The notes under the pieces are model-generated. The model was not told the origin of the DNA. It saw only the letters and a list, made by a program, of their open reading frames with translations, and did no database searches. From contig NZ_FNCJ01000006.1 in the NCBI RefSeq assembly GCF_900100735.1, positions 1-64,000 on the forward strand: 64,000 nt of DNA, written 5' to 3'. Of this stretch, positions 8,842 to 19,722 are shown one piece after another (position 1 is the stretch's first letter; every line of letters starts with the position of its first letter). Position numbers and translations under genes: made by a program. This stretch comes from Paraburkholderia phenazinium (GTDB taxonomy: Bacteria; Pseudomonadota; Gammaproteobacteria; Burkholderiales; Burkholderiaceae).

Positions 8842-10251
8842 TCAGCCAAGCGCCTTTTCGAGACGGCTCACCACCACGTCACGACCGAACAACATCAACA
8901 CCGCGTCGATAGACGGCGTGTGCGTCGTGCCCGCCACCAGCAGGCGCACAGGCATCGCCAGTTGCGGCATCTTCAGCTTGTGCGCGGCAAGCGTGGCCTT
9001 CAACGCGGCCGAGATGCTTTCCTTGGTCCACTCCGCGCTCTTCAGCGCAGCCGCGAGTTCGGCAATGGCCGGGCGTACCGTATCGGTCACGTGCTGCGCG
9101 AGCGACTCGGCATCCGGCGCGGGCGTGCGGTAGAACATCGCGGCATTCTCGGCGATCTCCTTGACCGTCGACGCACGATCCTTCAACAAGCCCACTACCG
9201 CGACCAGATCCGCACCCTGCTCGAGCGCTGCGGCGTCGATCTCAAGCTCGGCGAAGAACGGCCGCGCCAGTTCGGCGAGGCGTGCGTTGTCCGCTTCCTT
9301 GATGTAGTGCGCGTTCAGCCACGTGAGCTTGTCGTGGTCGTACTGAGCCGGCGACTTGCCGAGATGCTCGAGGTCGAACCATTCCACAAACTGTTCGCGC
9401 GAGAAAATTTCCGCGTCGCCATGCGACCAGCCCAGACGCGCGAGGTAGTTGAGCACCGCTTCCGGCAGAAAGCCAGCATCGCGATAGCCCATCACACTCA
9501 TCGCGCCATGACGCTTGCTCATCTTTTCGCCCTGCTCGTTGAGCACGGTCGGCAAGTGCGCGTACACCGGCGGCTCGACGCCGAGCGCGCGCAGGATGTT
9601 GATCTGGCGCGGCGTGTTGTTCACGTGGTCGTCGCCGCGAATCACGTGGGTGATGCGCATGTCGATATCGTCGACGACCACGCAGAAGTTGTAGGTCGGC
9701 GTGCCGTCCGGACGCGCGATCACCAGATCGTCGAGCTCTTCGTTCGAGATCTCGATACGGCCCTTCACGGCGTCGTCCCATGCCACCACGCCGGTCAGCG
9801 GGTTGCGAAAGCGCATGACCGGTTGCACGCCGGCCGGCGGCGTCGGCAGCACCTTGCCCGGTTCCGGACGCCACGTGCCGTCATAACGCGGCTTTTCGCC
9901 AGCGAGGCGTTGACGTTCGCGCAGCGCGTCGAGTTCTTCGCTCGACATGTAGCACGGATACACGAGCCCCTGCCCTTCCATCTGCTTGAGCACTTCGCGA
10001 TAACGGTCCATGCGCTGCATCTGGTAGAACGGACCTTCGTCGTAATCGAGGCCGAGCCACGCCATGCCTTCGAGGATCGCGTCGACGGACTGGGACGTGG
10101 AACGTTCGACGTCGGTATCCTCGATCCGCAGCACGAAAGTGCCCTTCATCTTGCGCGCGAAAGCCCACGGGTACAGCGCAGAACGGATGTTGCCGAGATG
10201 GATGAAGCCAGTGGGACTCGGTGCGAAACGGGTGCGAACGGAGGTGGTCAT
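8842..10251 (-). CDS. gltX: Glutamyl-tRNA synthetase
   Basis: 469 aa, normal for bacterial GluRS. It charges tRNA-Glu with glutamate using ATP. The class I signatures are in place: [10 protein letters not shown] (HIGH equivalent, near 10), LRIEDTD near 42, and the KMSKRHG loop near 245. The C-terminal anticodon-binding region is complete. The tRNA cluster downstream on the same strand includes two copies of its substrate, which may share read-through transcription. Confidence 0.97.
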   Translation of the reverse strand: MTTSVRTRFAPSPTGFIHLGNIRSALYPWAFARKMKGTFVLRIEDTDVERSTSQSVDAILEGMAWLGLDYDEGPFYQMQRMDRYREVLKQMEGQGLVYPCYMSSEELDALRERQRLAGEKPRYDGTWRPEPGKVLPTPPAGVQPVMRFRNPLTGVVAWDDAVKGRIEISNEELDDLVIARPDGTPTYNFCVVVDDIDMRITHVIRGDDHVNNTPRQINILRALGVEPPVYAHLPTVLNEQGEKMSKRHGAMSVMGYRDAGFLPEAVLNYLARLGWSHGDAEIFSREQFVEWFDLEHLGKSPAQYDHDKLTWLNAHYIKEADNARLAELARPFFAELEIDAAALEQGADLVAVVGLLKDRASTVKEIAENAAMFYRTPAPDAESLAQHVTDTVRPAIAELAAALKSAEWTKESISAALKATLAAHKLKMPQLAMPVRLLVAGTTHTPSIDAVLMLFGRDVVVSRLEKALG

Positions 10252-10683
10252 AAACGGTTACTCGGAAGACGGGCGCCGGCGCGTGGCAGTGAAACGCCAG
10301 CAAGCGCGGCAGCGGAACGCGTCCATGCGGCAACAGGCGTTGCGCATGAAAGCGAATGAAAAATGCAAGAGCCGAATTATACCTGCCGACGGCCCTTTCC
10401 CGAGCCCTGCCAGCCTTGCCGGCCTGGGCGCGTGCGGTGCGGCGCGCCCAGGCACACCTTGGGGTACTTTAAGCGCTTTAGGTGCCTTGAAGCACCTACG
10501 CGAGCCATCTGTAACGTTTCCTCACTTGCGCCGCGCGCGAACCAGGCTTTGATTTATGATGTGCGCGCGCCGTGTTTCAGGTATATCCACGGCGCATTGC
10601 GATCGCCGTCGGCGATCCTGTTCGCTTGAAACGCGGCCATCCGGTGAGCCTCACGGGAACCGGCGCCGTTGCTGGAGAAATCG
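10252..10683. other. Intergenic region between divergent gltX and patatin genes
   Basis: No credible gene; frames here are shadows. A 7-bp inverted repeat TAGGTGC/GCACCTA (10479-10498) lies next to a short AAGCGCTT palindrome and could be an operator or a small hairpin. Confidence 0.4.
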
Positions 10684-11652
10684 TTGACACAGTCCACCCC
10701 ACGCCTGTCCCGCCGCAGCTTTTCGCTTGCCGCGGCCTCCGCTGTCCTGACCGCCTGCACGACCACCGGCAGCCAGCCGGACAACGCGTCGCGGCCGGCC
10801 AATAGCGCGGCGACCACACCGCCCGTCACGTCCGCCACGCCGCCGCTCGACAAGCCGCAGCGGCCGATTCGCGTCGGCCTCGCGCTCGGCGGCGGCGCCG
10901 CGCGCGGCTTCGCGCATATCGGCGTCATCAAGGCGCTCGAGGCACGCAATATCCAGGTCGACCTGATCGCCGGCACCAGTGCCGGCTCGGTGGTCGGCGC
11001 GCTCTACGCCTCCGGCATGAACGGCTTTGCGCTCAACAAGCTCGCCCTGAACATGGACGAAGCGTCGATCAGCGACTGGGCCATGCCGTTTCGCACACGC
11101 GGCTTCCTGCAGGGTGTGGCGCTGCAGAACTACCTGAATACGACGCTGAACAATCGCCCGATCGAAAAGATGGCCAAGCCGCTCGGCGTGGTCGCCACGG
11201 ATCTGAATAGCGGCCAGCCGATCCTGTTCCAGCGCGGCAACACGGGCGTCGCGGTGCGCGCCTCGTGCAGCGTGCCGTCGATCTTCGAACCGGTGAAGAT
11301 TGGCGGTCACGAATATGTCGACGGCGGTCTGGTGAGCCCGGTGCCGGCGTCGTTCGCCCGCAAGATGGGCGCGGACTTCGTGATCGCCGTGGATATCTCG
11401 CAGCGCCCCGAAGCGGGCACCACCTCGAGCTCGTTCGATGTGCTGCTGCAGACCTTCACGATCATGGGTCAGACCATCAAGTCGTACGAGCTCGACAAGT
11501 ACGCGGACGTCGTGATCCGGCCGAATCTGGTGGCCATGAGCGGTAGCGACTTCTCGCAGCGCAATGCGGCAATCCTCGCCGGTGAAGAAGCTGCGGCGAA
11601 GATCATGCCGGAGTTGCAACGCAAGCTGGCGGCAAGCCGCGTCGCGGTGTAA
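10684..11652 (+). CDS. Patatin-like phospholipase (RssA/NTE-type) lipoprotein
   Basis: 322 aa. The N-terminus SRRSFSLAAASAVLTAC combines a twin-arginine-like start with a lipobox, so export and lipid anchoring are likely. The patatin domain (about 55-250) has the oxyanion loop GGGAARG, the nucleophile elbow GTSAG and the Asp of DGG: a complete Ser-Asp dyad for acyl-ester hydrolysis. I chose TTG at 10684 because GGAG lies 6 nt upstream; another TTG at 10669 is in frame. A bidirectional terminator follows. The lipid substrate is unknown. Confidence 0.88.
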   Translation: MTQSTPRLSRRSFSLAAASAVLTACTTTGSQPDNASRPANSAATTPPVTSATPPLDKPQRPIRVGLALGGGAARGFAHIGVIKALEARNIQVDLIAGTSAGSVVGALYASGMNGFALNKLALNMDEASISDWAMPFRTRGFLQGVALQNYLNTTLNNRPIEKMAKPLGVVATDLNSGQPILFQRGNTGVAVRASCSVPSIFEPVKIGGHEYVDGGLVSPVPASFARKMGADFVIAVDISQRPEAGTTSSSFDVLLQTFTIMGQTIKSYELDKYADVVIRPNLVAMSGSDFSQRNAAILAGEEAAAKIMPELQRKLAASRVAV

Positions 11653-11723
11653 CCGGGTTTCACCGGGCTACGCCCGAACTGCGCCAGGTGGCGCTGCGGG
11701 CGCCACTTCCGGCACCCCGGACG

Positions 11724-11759
11724 AAAAAAAGCCTGCTTCGCAAGAAGCAGGCTTTTTTG
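11724..11759. terminator. Bidirectional terminator
   Basis: Hairpin with stem GCCTGCTTC/GAAGCAGGC flanked by A and T runs on both sides, between the convergent patatin and NlpC/P60 genes. Confidence 0.9.
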
Positions 11760-11791
11760 TCTACCGAGTCTTTGTGTGGCTGAGCGGACGC

Positions 11792-12466
11792 TTAATTGGT
11801 GGGCGCACCAATCGCAGCGTTGACACGCTGCTTCAGATCCTGCGAGCCCTGGTACGAGGTCTCGATACGGCGTGCGCCGGTGAAACGCTTTTCCCAGTAG
11901 CCATCGTCCAGATCGTCGACACGGATCGTGCTGCCGGTGGACGGCGAATGCACGAACTTGTTGTCGCCGATATAGATGCCAACGTGCGAGAACGTGCGGC
12001 GCATGGTATTGAAGAACACCAGATCGCCCGGCTTCAGGTTGCTCATGCTGACCTTCTCGCCAACCCGGCTCATTTCTTCCGCGCGGCGCGGCAGGGCCAT
12101 GCCGAGGGTGTCCTGGAACACGTAGCGCACAAAGCCGCTGCAATCGAGGCCCGAGTCAGGCGTGTTGCCGCCCCAACGGTAACGCACGCCAATCATATTG
12201 AGCGCGCCGACCACGACATCGCCCGCTTTGCCAGCCATGCCGGACAAAAACGAACGCGCGCTGCCGCCATTATCGGCTGCTGCGTCAGGCGTTTGCGAAG
12301 TGGGAGCGGACAACGGAGTCGACCCGTCCTGGGTCGAAAATGAAGCATTCTGATTCAAACTGCTTACTTCGTCGGCAAACGCGCCGGGAGCTGCTGCCAT
12401 CAGTACGCCAATGAACATCCCGGCGACGACGCGCGTGCAAGCCTGGGTTAAGTTTCGGTGCTGCAT
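11792..12466 (-). CDS. NlpC/P60 (C40) peptidoglycan endopeptidase
   Basis: 224 aa with a signal peptide ending near AFA-DEV (residue 32). Residues about 85-205 form the C40 fold: catalytic Cys in LDCSGF, His in FSHVGIYI, and a polar third residue in VHSP. These enzymes cut gamma-D-Glu-diaminopimelate bonds in wall peptides in the periplasm. It lies 128 bp downstream of the yej-type peptide importer on the same strand. That could link wall-peptide release to uptake, though this is inferred from position only. Confidence 0.92.
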   Translation of the reverse strand: MQHRNLTQACTRVVAGMFIGVLMAAAPGAFADEVSSLNQNASFSTQDGSTPLSAPTSQTPDAAADNGGSARSFLSGMAGKAGDVVVGALNMIGVRYRWGGNTPDSGLDCSGFVRYVFQDTLGMALPRRAEEMSRVGEKVSMSNLKPGDLVFFNTMRRTFSHVGIYIGDNKFVHSPSTGSTIRVDDLDDGYWEKRFTGARRIETSYQGSQDLKQRVNAAIGAPTN

Positions 12467-12594
12467 TGGTCGGTAGTTTTTGCCTAAAAATCAGTGGGAT
12501 ACGGAAAAAAGTTTGGTCGATACTAGCTAGTAAGTATTCGTGTGTCAAAACAAATAGAAAAATACAATCGAGACACGCACCCAATTGGTGAAAA

Positions 12595-14217
12595 TCAGTC
12601 CACGAGCGAGGCTTTCAGCAGCTTTCGAGTGTAAGGATGGGCGGGTGTCGCAAAAATCTGCTCAACCTCGCCGCTTTCCACGATCGAACCGTCCTGCATG
12701 ACCGCCACCCGGTGCGCCATGGCCCCGATCACTGCGAGGTCATGGCTGATAAACACGTAGCCGAGGTTGTACTTGCGTTGCAACCCGGCCAGCAACTTGA
12801 GCACTTGCTGCTGGATCGAGACGTCGAGCGCACTGGTCGGCTCGTCAAGGATCAGGACCCGCGGCTCGAGCACCAGCGCCCGCGCAATTGCAATGCGCTG
12901 CCGCTGTCCGCCGGAGAATTCGTGCGGATAACGGTACAGCACCGTGCGGTCGAGCCCGACCTCGCGCAACACCGCGATCACCTTGTCGTGCCGGGCTGCG
13001 GCATCCAGTTCCGGGCGATGCAGCGCGAGCCCCTCGCCCACGATCCGCTCGATCGTCTGACGCGGTGAAAGCGAACTGAACGGATCCTGAAAGACGACCT
13101 GCATGTTCGAGCGCAATACCGTCTGTTCATGCCCCCGATAACTCGCGAGCGCCCTGCCCTGAAATTCGATCTCGCCGTGTGCCGTGCGCTGCAGGCCGAG
13201 CAGCGCCATGGCCAGCGTCGATTTACCCGAACCCGATTCGCCGACGATGCCGAGCGTCTCACCTTGCCGCACCGAGACGCTCGCATCCGCGACCGCGCGG
13301 AAGCGTCCCGAGCGGAACCAGCCGCGCAAGCTCGGCAGTTTCGTCTTGAATTCGACCGAGACATCGCGCGCTTCGAGCAGCACCGGCGAGATCGGCAGCA
13401 CTGGCACGACGGTGCGCTCAGGACGGCTTTGCAGCAGACGTTGCGTGTAGGGATGCTGCGGCGATGAGAAGATCTTCTCGACCGGCCCGCTCTCGACCAG
13501 CACGCCGCGCTCCATCACTGCGATACGTTGCGCGAAGCGACGCACGAGGTTCAGATCGTGCGTGATCAAGAGCACCGCCATGCCGCGCCTGGCCGCTTCG
13601 TCGCGTTGCAGTTCGAGCAGCAGTTCGACGATCTGCGCGCGAATGGTCACGTCGAGCGCGGTGGTCGGCTCGTCGGCCAGCAAGAGACGCGGACGGCAAG
13701 CGAGCGCCATGGCGATCATCGCGCGCTGCCGCTGGCCGCCCGAGAGTTGATGCGGATAGCTATTGACGCGTTTGCCGGGCTCCGTGATGCCGGTGCGCGC
13801 GAGCAAGGCCACTGCACGCTTCTTCGCTTCCTTGGCGGGCACGCCGTCGTGGATGACGATGGTCTCCGCGATCTGCTCGCCCACTGTGTAGAGCGGATTG
13901 AGCGCCGTCATCGGCTCCTGGAAGATCATCGCGATAGCGGAGCCGCGCAGGCCGCGCATCTCGCGCTCGCTCTTCACGAGCAGATCTTCGCCGTCGAAAC
14001 GGATCGCCCCGCTCACCTCGGCGTCGCTCAACAGGCGCAGGATCGACAGCGCGGTGACGCTCTTGCCCGATCCCGATTCGCCGACCAGCGCGACCCGCTC
14101 GCCACGTTCGATCGCAAGCGTGACGTCCTTCACCGCGACGGTGTCGCCGAACGTCACATGCAGACGATCGAGTTCCAGCAACGGCCCTGCCGCCATTTGC
14201 ATTGCCTGCTCGCTCAC
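12595..14217 (-). CDS. yejF: Peptide ABC transporter, fused two-domain ATPase (YejF type)
   Basis: 540 aa with two complete ABC ATPase domains in one chain (about 10-260 and 285-535). Each has Walker A ([24 protein letters not shown]), a signature LSGGQRQR or FSGGQRQR, and Walker B ([22 protein letters not shown]). It powers an oligopeptide or microcin-C-like importer. The GTG at 14217 overlaps the permease stop by 4 nt and has GGAGG 6 nt upstream, so the longer frame to 14517 is rejected. Last gene of the yejABEF-like operon. Confidence 0.93.
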   Translation of the reverse strand: MSEQAMQMAAGPLLELDRLHVTFGDTVAVKDVTLAIERGERVALVGESGSGKSVTALSILRLLSDAEVSGAIRFDGEDLLVKSEREMRGLRGSAIAMIFQEPMTALNPLYTVGEQIAETIVIHDGVPAKEAKKRAVALLARTGITEPGKRVNSYPHQLSGGQRQRAMIAMALACRPRLLLADEPTTALDVTIRAQIVELLLELQRDEAARRGMAVLLITHDLNLVRRFAQRIAVMERGVLVESGPVEKIFSSPQHPYTQRLLQSRPERTVVPVLPISPVLLEARDVSVEFKTKLPSLRGWFRSGRFRAVADASVSVRQGETLGIVGESGSGKSTLAMALLGLQRTAHGEIEFQGRALASYRGHEQTVLRSNMQVVFQDPFSSLSPRQTIERIVGEGLALHRPELDAAARHDKVIAVLREVGLDRTVLYRYPHEFSGGQRQRIAIARALVLEPRVLILDEPTSALDVSIQQQVLKLLAGLQRKYNLGYVFISHDLAVIGAMAHRVAVMQDGSIVESGEVEQIFATPAHPYTRKLLKASLVD

Positions 14218-15320
14218 TGGTTGCCTCCGGCGCGCATTGCATCGGAGATGCGGGTGTCGAGCGCATTGCGCAGCGCATCGCCCATGAACGTCAACAGCAG
14301 CAGCATCGCCACCAGCACGCCGAAGGTGAACAACGAAATCCACCAGGCGTCGAGATTGTCCTTGCCCTGCGCGAGCAGTTCGCCAAGGCTCGGCGTAGGC
14401 GACGGCACACCGAGGCCGAGAAAGTCGAGGCTCGTCAGCGACAGGATCGCACCGCTCATGCGGAACGGCAGGAACGTGATGACCGGCGTGAGACTGTTGG
14501 GCAGCACGTGGCGCCACATGATCTGCCAGTTAGACAGGCCCATTGCTCGCGCCGCCCGCACGTAGTCCTGGGTGCGATTGCGCAGGAACTCGGCGCGCAC
14601 GTAGTCGGACAAGCCGATCCAGCCGAACAGCGAGAGCAGCACGATCAGCAGGATGAAGCCGGGTTCGAAGATCGAGGCGAAGATGATCAGCAGGTAGAGC
14701 TCCGGCAACGCGCTCCAGATTTCGATCAAGCGCTGGCCGATAATGTCGGTCTTACCGCCGAAGAAGCCCTGCACCGCACCGGCAAAAATACCGAACACCG
14801 TGCCGATCAGCGTCAGCACCAGCGCGAACTCGACCGAGACACGAAAGCCGTAGACGAGCCGCGCCAGCAGATCGCGGCCGCGGTCGTCGGTACCGAGCAG
14901 ATTGTCGCGCGAAGGCGGCGCCGGATTGGGCGCTTTCGAGAAGTAGTTGAGCGTGTCGTAGTAGTACGGATTCGGCGGATAGAGTGCGAAGTTGCCCGGC
15001 TTGCTGAAACGGTCGCGAACGTAGGGATCGAGGTAATCGGCCTGGGTCGGGAAATCGCCGCCGAAGGTGATCTCCGAATAGGTCTTGAACAACGGGAAAT
15101 ACAGATGCCCGTCGTAGCGCACGACGACCGGCTTGTCGTTCGACCACAGCGGCGCGGCGAGACTCGCCGCGAACGCGACGACGAACACGATCAGACTCCA
15201 GTAGCCGAGGCGCTGCTTGCGAAAACGCTGCCAGACGCGGCGCGCGGGCGACGGCGAGATAAACGCGCGGACGGGCTCGGTGCGCGGCGCCAGATCGGCT
15301 CGGGTACGGGCTCGACTCAA
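14214..15320 (-). CDS. yejE: Peptide ABC transporter permease (YejE type)
   Basis: 368 aa inner-membrane permease. The first helix (about 38-60) is followed by a periplasmic stretch of about 90 residues typical of YejE. The binding-protein-dependent transport domain comes next, with GTDDRGRDLLARLVYG and the EAA-like loop RAEFLRN...YVRAARAMG. It sits 1 nt after yejB and overlaps yejF, so the operon is tightly coupled. Confidence 0.93.
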   Translation of the reverse strand: MSRARTRADLAPRTEPVRAFISPSPARRVWQRFRKQRLGYWSLIVFVVAFAASLAAPLWSNDKPVVVRYDGHLYFPLFKTYSEITFGGDFPTQADYLDPYVRDRFSKPGNFALYPPNPYYYDTLNYFSKAPNPAPPSRDNLLGTDDRGRDLLARLVYGFRVSVEFALVLTLIGTVFGIFAGAVQGFFGGKTDIIGQRLIEIWSALPELYLLIIFASIFEPGFILLIVLLSLFGWIGLSDYVRAEFLRNRTQDYVRAARAMGLSNWQIMWRHVLPNSLTPVITFLPFRMSGAILSLTSLDFLGLGVPSPTPSLGELLAQGKDNLDAWWISLFTFGVLVAMLLLLTFMGDALRNALDTRISDAMRAGGNQ

Positions 15321-15321
15321 G

Positions 15322-16359
15322 TCAGCGCTCCAGTTGTTCGAATTGAATGCGGGGATCGACCCAGACGTAGCACAGGTCGGAGATCAGCTTGGTGGCGAGG
15401 CCGATCAGCGTGAACAGATACAGCGTGCCGAGCACCACTGGATAGTCGCGCTGCATCACCGACTGATACGACAGCAGGCCAAGCCCGTCGAGCGAGAACA
15501 GCGTCTCGATCAGCAGGCTACCGGTAAAGAAAGCGCCGATAAACGCCCCCGGAAAACCAACGATCAACGGCAGCGAGGCGTTGCGGAACACATGCTTCCA
15601 CAACACGCGGCGTTCGGAGAGCCCTTTGGCGCGCGCGGTCAGTACGTACTGCTTGCGGATCTCGTCGAGGAAGGCGTTCTTGGTGAGCATGGTGATCACC
15701 GCGAAGCTGCCCACCACGGAGGCGAGAATCGGCAGGGTGATGTGCCACAGATAGTCGAGGATCTTCGCGCCAAGACTCAATTGAGCCCAGTTGTCGGAAG
15801 TGAGGCCACGCAGCGGGAACAACTGCAGGAACGAGCCGCCGCCGAACAGTACGAGCAGCAGCACGCCGAGCACGAAACCCGGAATCGCATAACCGATCAG
15901 CACGATCAGGCTGGTGACGACATCGAAATGCGAGCCGTTGCGGATCGCCTTGGCGATGCCGAGCGGCACCGAGATCAGGTAAGTGAGCAGGAAGGTCCAC
16001 ACGCCGATGCTGATCGACACCGGCAGCTTGGAGACCACCAGCGACCACACGCTTTGATGGCGAAAATAGCTTTGTCCAAGATCGAAGGTCGCGAAGCGCT
16101 TAAGCATCAGCCCATAGCGTTCGAGCGGCGGCTTGTCGAAGCCGTACAGCGCCTTGAGTTGCGCAATCTGCTGGGCGTCGACGCCGGTATGCGCGCGCAG
16201 TCCGAAGGGCGCGCCGTTCTCGGAGCCCTTGCGCAACTCATGCACCATCTGCTCGACCGGGCCACCGGGTACGAACTGGATCACGGCGAAGGTCAGCGTC
16301 AACACCCCGAGAATGGTCGGGATCATCAACAGCAGGCGTTTGAGGATATAGCTCCACAT
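15322..16359 (-). CDS. yejB: Peptide ABC transporter permease (YejB type)
   Basis: 345 aa. The N-terminus MWSYILKRLLLMIPTILGVL is typical of DppB/YejB permeases, with six membrane segments and the ATPase-contact loop IRKQYVLTARAKGLSERRVL. It forms the channel with YejE. It starts 63 nt after the binding-protein gene ends. Confidence 0.93.
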   Translation of the reverse strand: MWSYILKRLLLMIPTILGVLTLTFAVIQFVPGGPVEQMVHELRKGSENGAPFGLRAHTGVDAQQIAQLKALYGFDKPPLERYGLMLKRFATFDLGQSYFRHQSVWSLVVSKLPVSISIGVWTFLLTYLISVPLGIAKAIRNGSHFDVVTSLIVLIGYAIPGFVLGVLLLVLFGGGSFLQLFPLRGLTSDNWAQLSLGAKILDYLWHITLPILASVVGSFAVITMLTKNAFLDEIRKQYVLTARAKGLSERRVLWKHVFRNASLPLIVGFPGAFIGAFFTGSLLIETLFSLDGLGLLSYQSVMQRDYPVVLGTLYLFTLIGLATKLISDLCYVWVDPRIQFEQLER

Positions 16360-16422
16360 GGCGGCGTTTCCGGTGCTCGGACGAAAGGCGTTGAAATGGC
16401 GGCCGTGAGCCGCAGCGAAACG

Positions 16423-18360
16423 TCAGGGCTTGACAGCAGCCTCGGGCGTGAACCACCAGGACGACGGGATCCAGTCATTCGGTGAATAGTACAGCGGCAA
16501 CGTCCTGGGCCACGCCATGCCGCGCCTGAACGCCACCCGCCATACCGAGCTGTACCACTGCGGGATCACATAATAGCCATGCATCAGCACCCGGTCGAGC
16601 GCCCGGGATGCGTCGGTGAGCTGCTCAAGCGTTTGCGCCTGCACCAGTGCGCGCAGGATCGCATCGATGGCCGGCGACTTGATACCGCCCATATTGCTGG
16701 AACCCGGCACGTCGGCCGACTTGCTGCCGAACTGTTCCAACTGGTCGGTGCCGGGTACCTGCTCGTCGGGAAACTTGATGATCGTTGCGTCGAACTCGAA
16801 CGCGTCGAGACGCTTCTGATACACCGCAAAATCCGTCGTACGGTAGTTCAACGTGATCCCGAGCTTGGCCAGATTGCGTTGGTACGTCGCCATGATCGGC
16901 GGCCACAGGGCGGCGCCAGAGGAGTCGTCGAGCATTTCGAACTCGAACTTCTCGCCCTTCGCATTGCGCAGCGCGCCGTCGCGATACACCCAGCCAGCTT
17001 CGGCGAGCAGCGCCCGCGCCTGCAAAAGGTTGGCGCGCAGCGAACCGGGCGGATCGGAGTCGGGCTGCTTCGGTATCGGGCCGAACACCGCCGGATCGAG
17101 TTCCTTGCGCCAGGGGTTCAACAACGCCAGTTCGCCCGCGTCAGGCGTACCGGTTGCCTGCCACTGGGTATTCACGAAATAGCTGTCGATCCTCTGGTAC
17201 TGGTTGTAGAACAGTTGCCGGTTGAGCCACTGGAAGTCCAGCGCCAGGTCGAGGGCCTTGCGCACGCGCACATCCTGGAACAGCGGCCGGCGCAGGTTCA
17301 GAACGAAGCCTTGCATGCCGTTGCCGTTGTGCTGCGGAAACTCGCGCTTGATCAATTCGCCGTTGTCGTACGGCTTGCCGACATCGCGCCGTACCCAGTT
17401 GCGCGCCACCATTTCCACCATCGCGTCGTACTCGCCCGCCTTGAACGCCTCGCGGCGCGCGGTATCGTCGGCATATAGCTTGTAGGTGATGCGGTCGAAG
17501 TTGTTGGTGCCCACCCGCACCGGCAAGGCCGCGCCCCAGTAGTTCGGATCGCGCCGGAACGTAATGGTGCGGCCGTTGCTATAGCTCTCGATCAGATACG
17601 GGCCGCTGCCGATCGGCTTTTCGAAGGTAAGCTGGTCGAACGGAATGCGCGTGCCATCGGGCTTCACGCCCCACTTGTGCGAAAAGATCGGAATGCCCGC
17701 CGCCAGCAACGGCAACTCGCGGTTGCGCTGGCGGAATTCAAAACGGATGGTCTGCGGATCGACCACAACCGCACGTGTGATGTCGGCAAAGTACGAGGCA
17801 TAAGCAGGCGCGGCCCGCGGACTCTTGAGCGTGTCGAGCGAGAACTTGACGTCCGCGGCGGTCACCGGATCGCCGTTCGAAAAGCGCGCGTGCGGGTTGA
17901 TGTGGAACGTGGTCGACAGTCCATCCGACGCGACACGGATGTCGTCGGCCAACAGGCCGTATACGGTGGCGACCTCGTCGGAACTACCCGTGGCAAGCGT
18001 CTCGAACAAAAAGCCCATGCCCGGGGCCGCGTTGCCGCGCAGGGTAAACGGGTTGAATTTGTCGAAGCTGGTTTGCCGGTCCGGATTAGCCAGCACCAGC
18101 GTGCCGCCCTTGGGCGCGTCCGGGTTGACGTAGTCGAAGTGCTTGAAATCCGCCGGATACTTCGGCTCGCCGTACTGCGCGATCGCATAGGACGCGCGCG
18201 CCGGCTGCGCCGTCAGCAAAGCCGCCGTGGCCCCGGACAGGATCAGTGCCAACGCCGCTATGCCACTTGTTGCACCCTGCAGACAGACGCGCGAGACTGC
18301 TTTTGTCATGGAGCGCCAGCTTGCGCCATGCTGTTGAACCCGTCGCGTGCCAGTTGTCAT
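16423..18360 (-). CDS. yejA: Peptide-binding protein of ABC importer (YejA type, SBP family 5)
   Basis: Up to 645 aa. Hydrophobic signal sequence around residues 33-55 ending ARA-SYA, then a family 5 extracellular solute-binding domain with the YejA-typical start IAQYGEPKYPADFKHFDYVN and GGTLVLAN. It captures peptides in the periplasm for YejBEF. ATG at 18309 would give a shorter, more usual signal peptide; neither start has a strong ribosome site. First gene of the operon, divergent from fabI. Confidence 0.92.
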   Translation of the reverse strand: MTTGTRRVQQHGASWRSMTKAVSRVCLQGATSGIAALALILSGATAALLTAQPARASYAIAQYGEPKYPADFKHFDYVNPDAPKGGTLVLANPDRQTSFDKFNPFTLRGNAAPGMGFLFETLATGSSDEVATVYGLLADDIRVASDGLSTTFHINPHARFSNGDPVTAADVKFSLDTLKSPRAAPAYASYFADITRAVVVDPQTIRFEFRQRNRELPLLAAGIPIFSHKWGVKPDGTRIPFDQLTFEKPIGSGPYLIESYSNGRTITFRRDPNYWGAALPVRVGTNNFDRITYKLYADDTARREAFKAGEYDAMVEMVARNWVRRDVGKPYDNGELIKREFPQHNGNGMQGFVLNLRRPLFQDVRVRKALDLALDFQWLNRQLFYNQYQRIDSYFVNTQWQATGTPDAGELALLNPWRKELDPAVFGPIPKQPDSDPPGSLRANLLQARALLAEAGWVYRDGALRNAKGEKFEFEMLDDSSGAALWPPIMATYQRNLAKLGITLNYRTTDFAVYQKRLDAFEFDATIIKFPDEQVPGTDQLEQFGSKSADVPGSSNMGGIKSPAIDAILRALVQAQTLEQLTDASRALDRVLMHGYYVIPQWYSSVWRVAFRRGMAWPRTLPLYYSPNDWIPSSWWFTPEAAVKP

Positions 18361-18471
18361 AAGGGCCTAATAGGTCAGTGGGCGGTTGCAATGTGAGAGA
18401 ATTCTACCTAAATATCCCGCGCGATCCCGCACATCTGAGTTCGCGGCGCGTTGACTTCATTAGGAGAATTC

Positions 18472-19263
18472 ATGGGCTTCCTCGCTGGTAAACGAATCTT
18501 GCTGACCGGTTTGCTGTCGAACCGTTCGATCGCATACGGCATTGCGCAGGCTTGCAAGCGCGAAGGCGCAGAACTGGCGTTCACGTATGTCGGCGACCGT
18601 TTCAAGGACCGCATCACCGAGTTCGCAACCGAATTCGGCAGCGATCTGGTCTTCCCGTGCGACGTGGCAGACGACGCGCAGATCGAAGCGCTCTTCACCT
18701 CGCTGAAGGAACGCTGGGACAGCCTCGACGGCCTCGTCCACTCCATCGGCTTTGCACCGCGTGAAGCGATTGCCGGCGATTTCCTCGACGGCATGACGCG
18801 CGAAAACTTCCGCATCGCGCACGATATTTCGGCCTACAGCTTCCCGGCGCTCGCCAAGGCGGCCCTGCCGATGCTGTCGCCGGACGCAGCGCTGCTGACC
18901 TTGAGCTACCTCGGCGCCGAACGCGCGATTCCGAACTACAACACCATGGGTCTCGCCAAGGCCTCGCTCGAAGCGAGCGTGCGTTACCTGGCGGTGTCGC
19001 TCGGCGCCAAGGGCGTGCGCGTCAACGGCATCTCCGCCGGACCGATCAAGACGCTGGCGGCAAGCGGCATCAAGGGTTTCGGCAAGATTCTCGATTTCGT
19101 CGAAGGCAATGCGCCGCTCAAGCGCAATGTGACGATCGAACAGGTCGGCAATTCGGCGGCGTTCCTGCTGTCGGATCTGGCGGCCGGCGTGACGGCGGAA
19201 ATTCTGCACGTCGATAGCGGCTTCAACTCGGTGGTCGGCGGCATGGCTGCGGTCGCGGAGTAA
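18472..19263 (+). CDS. fabI: Enoyl-[acyl-carrier-protein] reductase (NADH)
   Basis: 263 aa, length normal. It reduces trans-2-enoyl-ACP in the last step of each fatty-acid elongation cycle. The FabI form of the short-chain dehydrogenase site is present: [13 protein letters not shown] (cofactor loop), the [12 protein letters not shown] stretch with the catalytic Tyr, and GLAKASLEA with the Lys. ATG at 18472 has AGGAG 7 nt upstream, so a longer frame to 18451 is rejected. FabI is the known target of triclosan. A terminator follows. Confidence 0.97.
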   Translation: MGFLAGKRILLTGLLSNRSIAYGIAQACKREGAELAFTYVGDRFKDRITEFATEFGSDLVFPCDVADDAQIEALFTSLKERWDSLDGLVHSIGFAPREAIAGDFLDGMTRENFRIAHDISAYSFPALAKAALPMLSPDAALLTLSYLGAERAIPNYNTMGLAKASLEASVRYLAVSLGAKGVRVNGISAGPIKTLAASGIKGFGKILDFVEGNAPLKRNVTIEQVGNSAAFLLSDLAAGVTAEILHVDSGFNSVVGGMAAVAE

Positions 19264-19317
19264 GCGGGCGCGTCGGACGCAGCCCCCTCCTCTGCGGCGG
19301 GTGTTTTGCGCATGCAA

Positions 19318-19346
19318 CAAAAAACCGCCTCGAGGGGCGGTTTTTA
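19318..19346 (+). terminator. Terminator after fabI
   Basis: Stem AAACCGCC/GGGCGGTTT with T-run downstream and A-run upstream; likely also serves the convergent gene. Confidence 0.85.
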
Positions 19347-19380
19347 GCTTCTAGCGCCTGGAAACAGGCGCTATCGAGCT

Positions 19381-19722
19381 TTAATTCCAGTGGCCGTGGT
19401 CGTGATAGCCGCCACCATGGTAGCCATAGCCACCCGGCGGGTGATGGCGATACCATTCGTCACGCCCCCAGTAGCGACGGCCGTCCCAGTAGCGGTCACC
19501 GTGCCAGCCGATCACGATCGTCGGACCGCCGTAATACACCGGCGCCGGTGCGTAGACGACAGGCGGCGGAGGCGGAGGCGGTGCGTAGACAGGTGCCGGA
19601 GCGACGTAAACCGGCGCAGGGATACCGATATTGACGCCCACGCTCACGCCGGCCATTGCTGCACCTGACGCACCCAGCGCGAGAACCCCGATCAGAAGCG
19701 GAACAAGACGAGCGGACTTCAT
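19381..19722 (-). CDS. Small exported PXPV-repeat protein
   Basis: 113 aa. Signal peptide MKSARLVPLLIGVLALGASG cleaves near AMA-GVS. The mature part has Pro-Val repeats (APAPVYAPPPPPPP) and then a Tyr/Trp/His/Gly-rich tail rich in WDGRRYWGRDEWYRHH. Such proteins are common in Burkholderia and carry no assigned function; the envelope is the probable site. The start at 19722 has AAGGTG upstream. The His/Gly tail might bind metal, which is speculation. Confidence 0.8.
   Translation of the reverse strand: MKSARLVPLLIGVLALGASGAAMAGVSVGVNIGIPAPVYVAPAPVYAPPPPPPPVVYAPAPVYYGGPTIVIGWHGDRYWDGRRYWGRDEWYRHHPPGGYGYHGGGYHDHGHWN

Noticed and set aside
14218-14517. N-terminal extension of the fused ATPase
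   Set aside because: Lies inside the permease gene; the GTG at 14217 has an ideal ribosome site and a 4-nt overlap.
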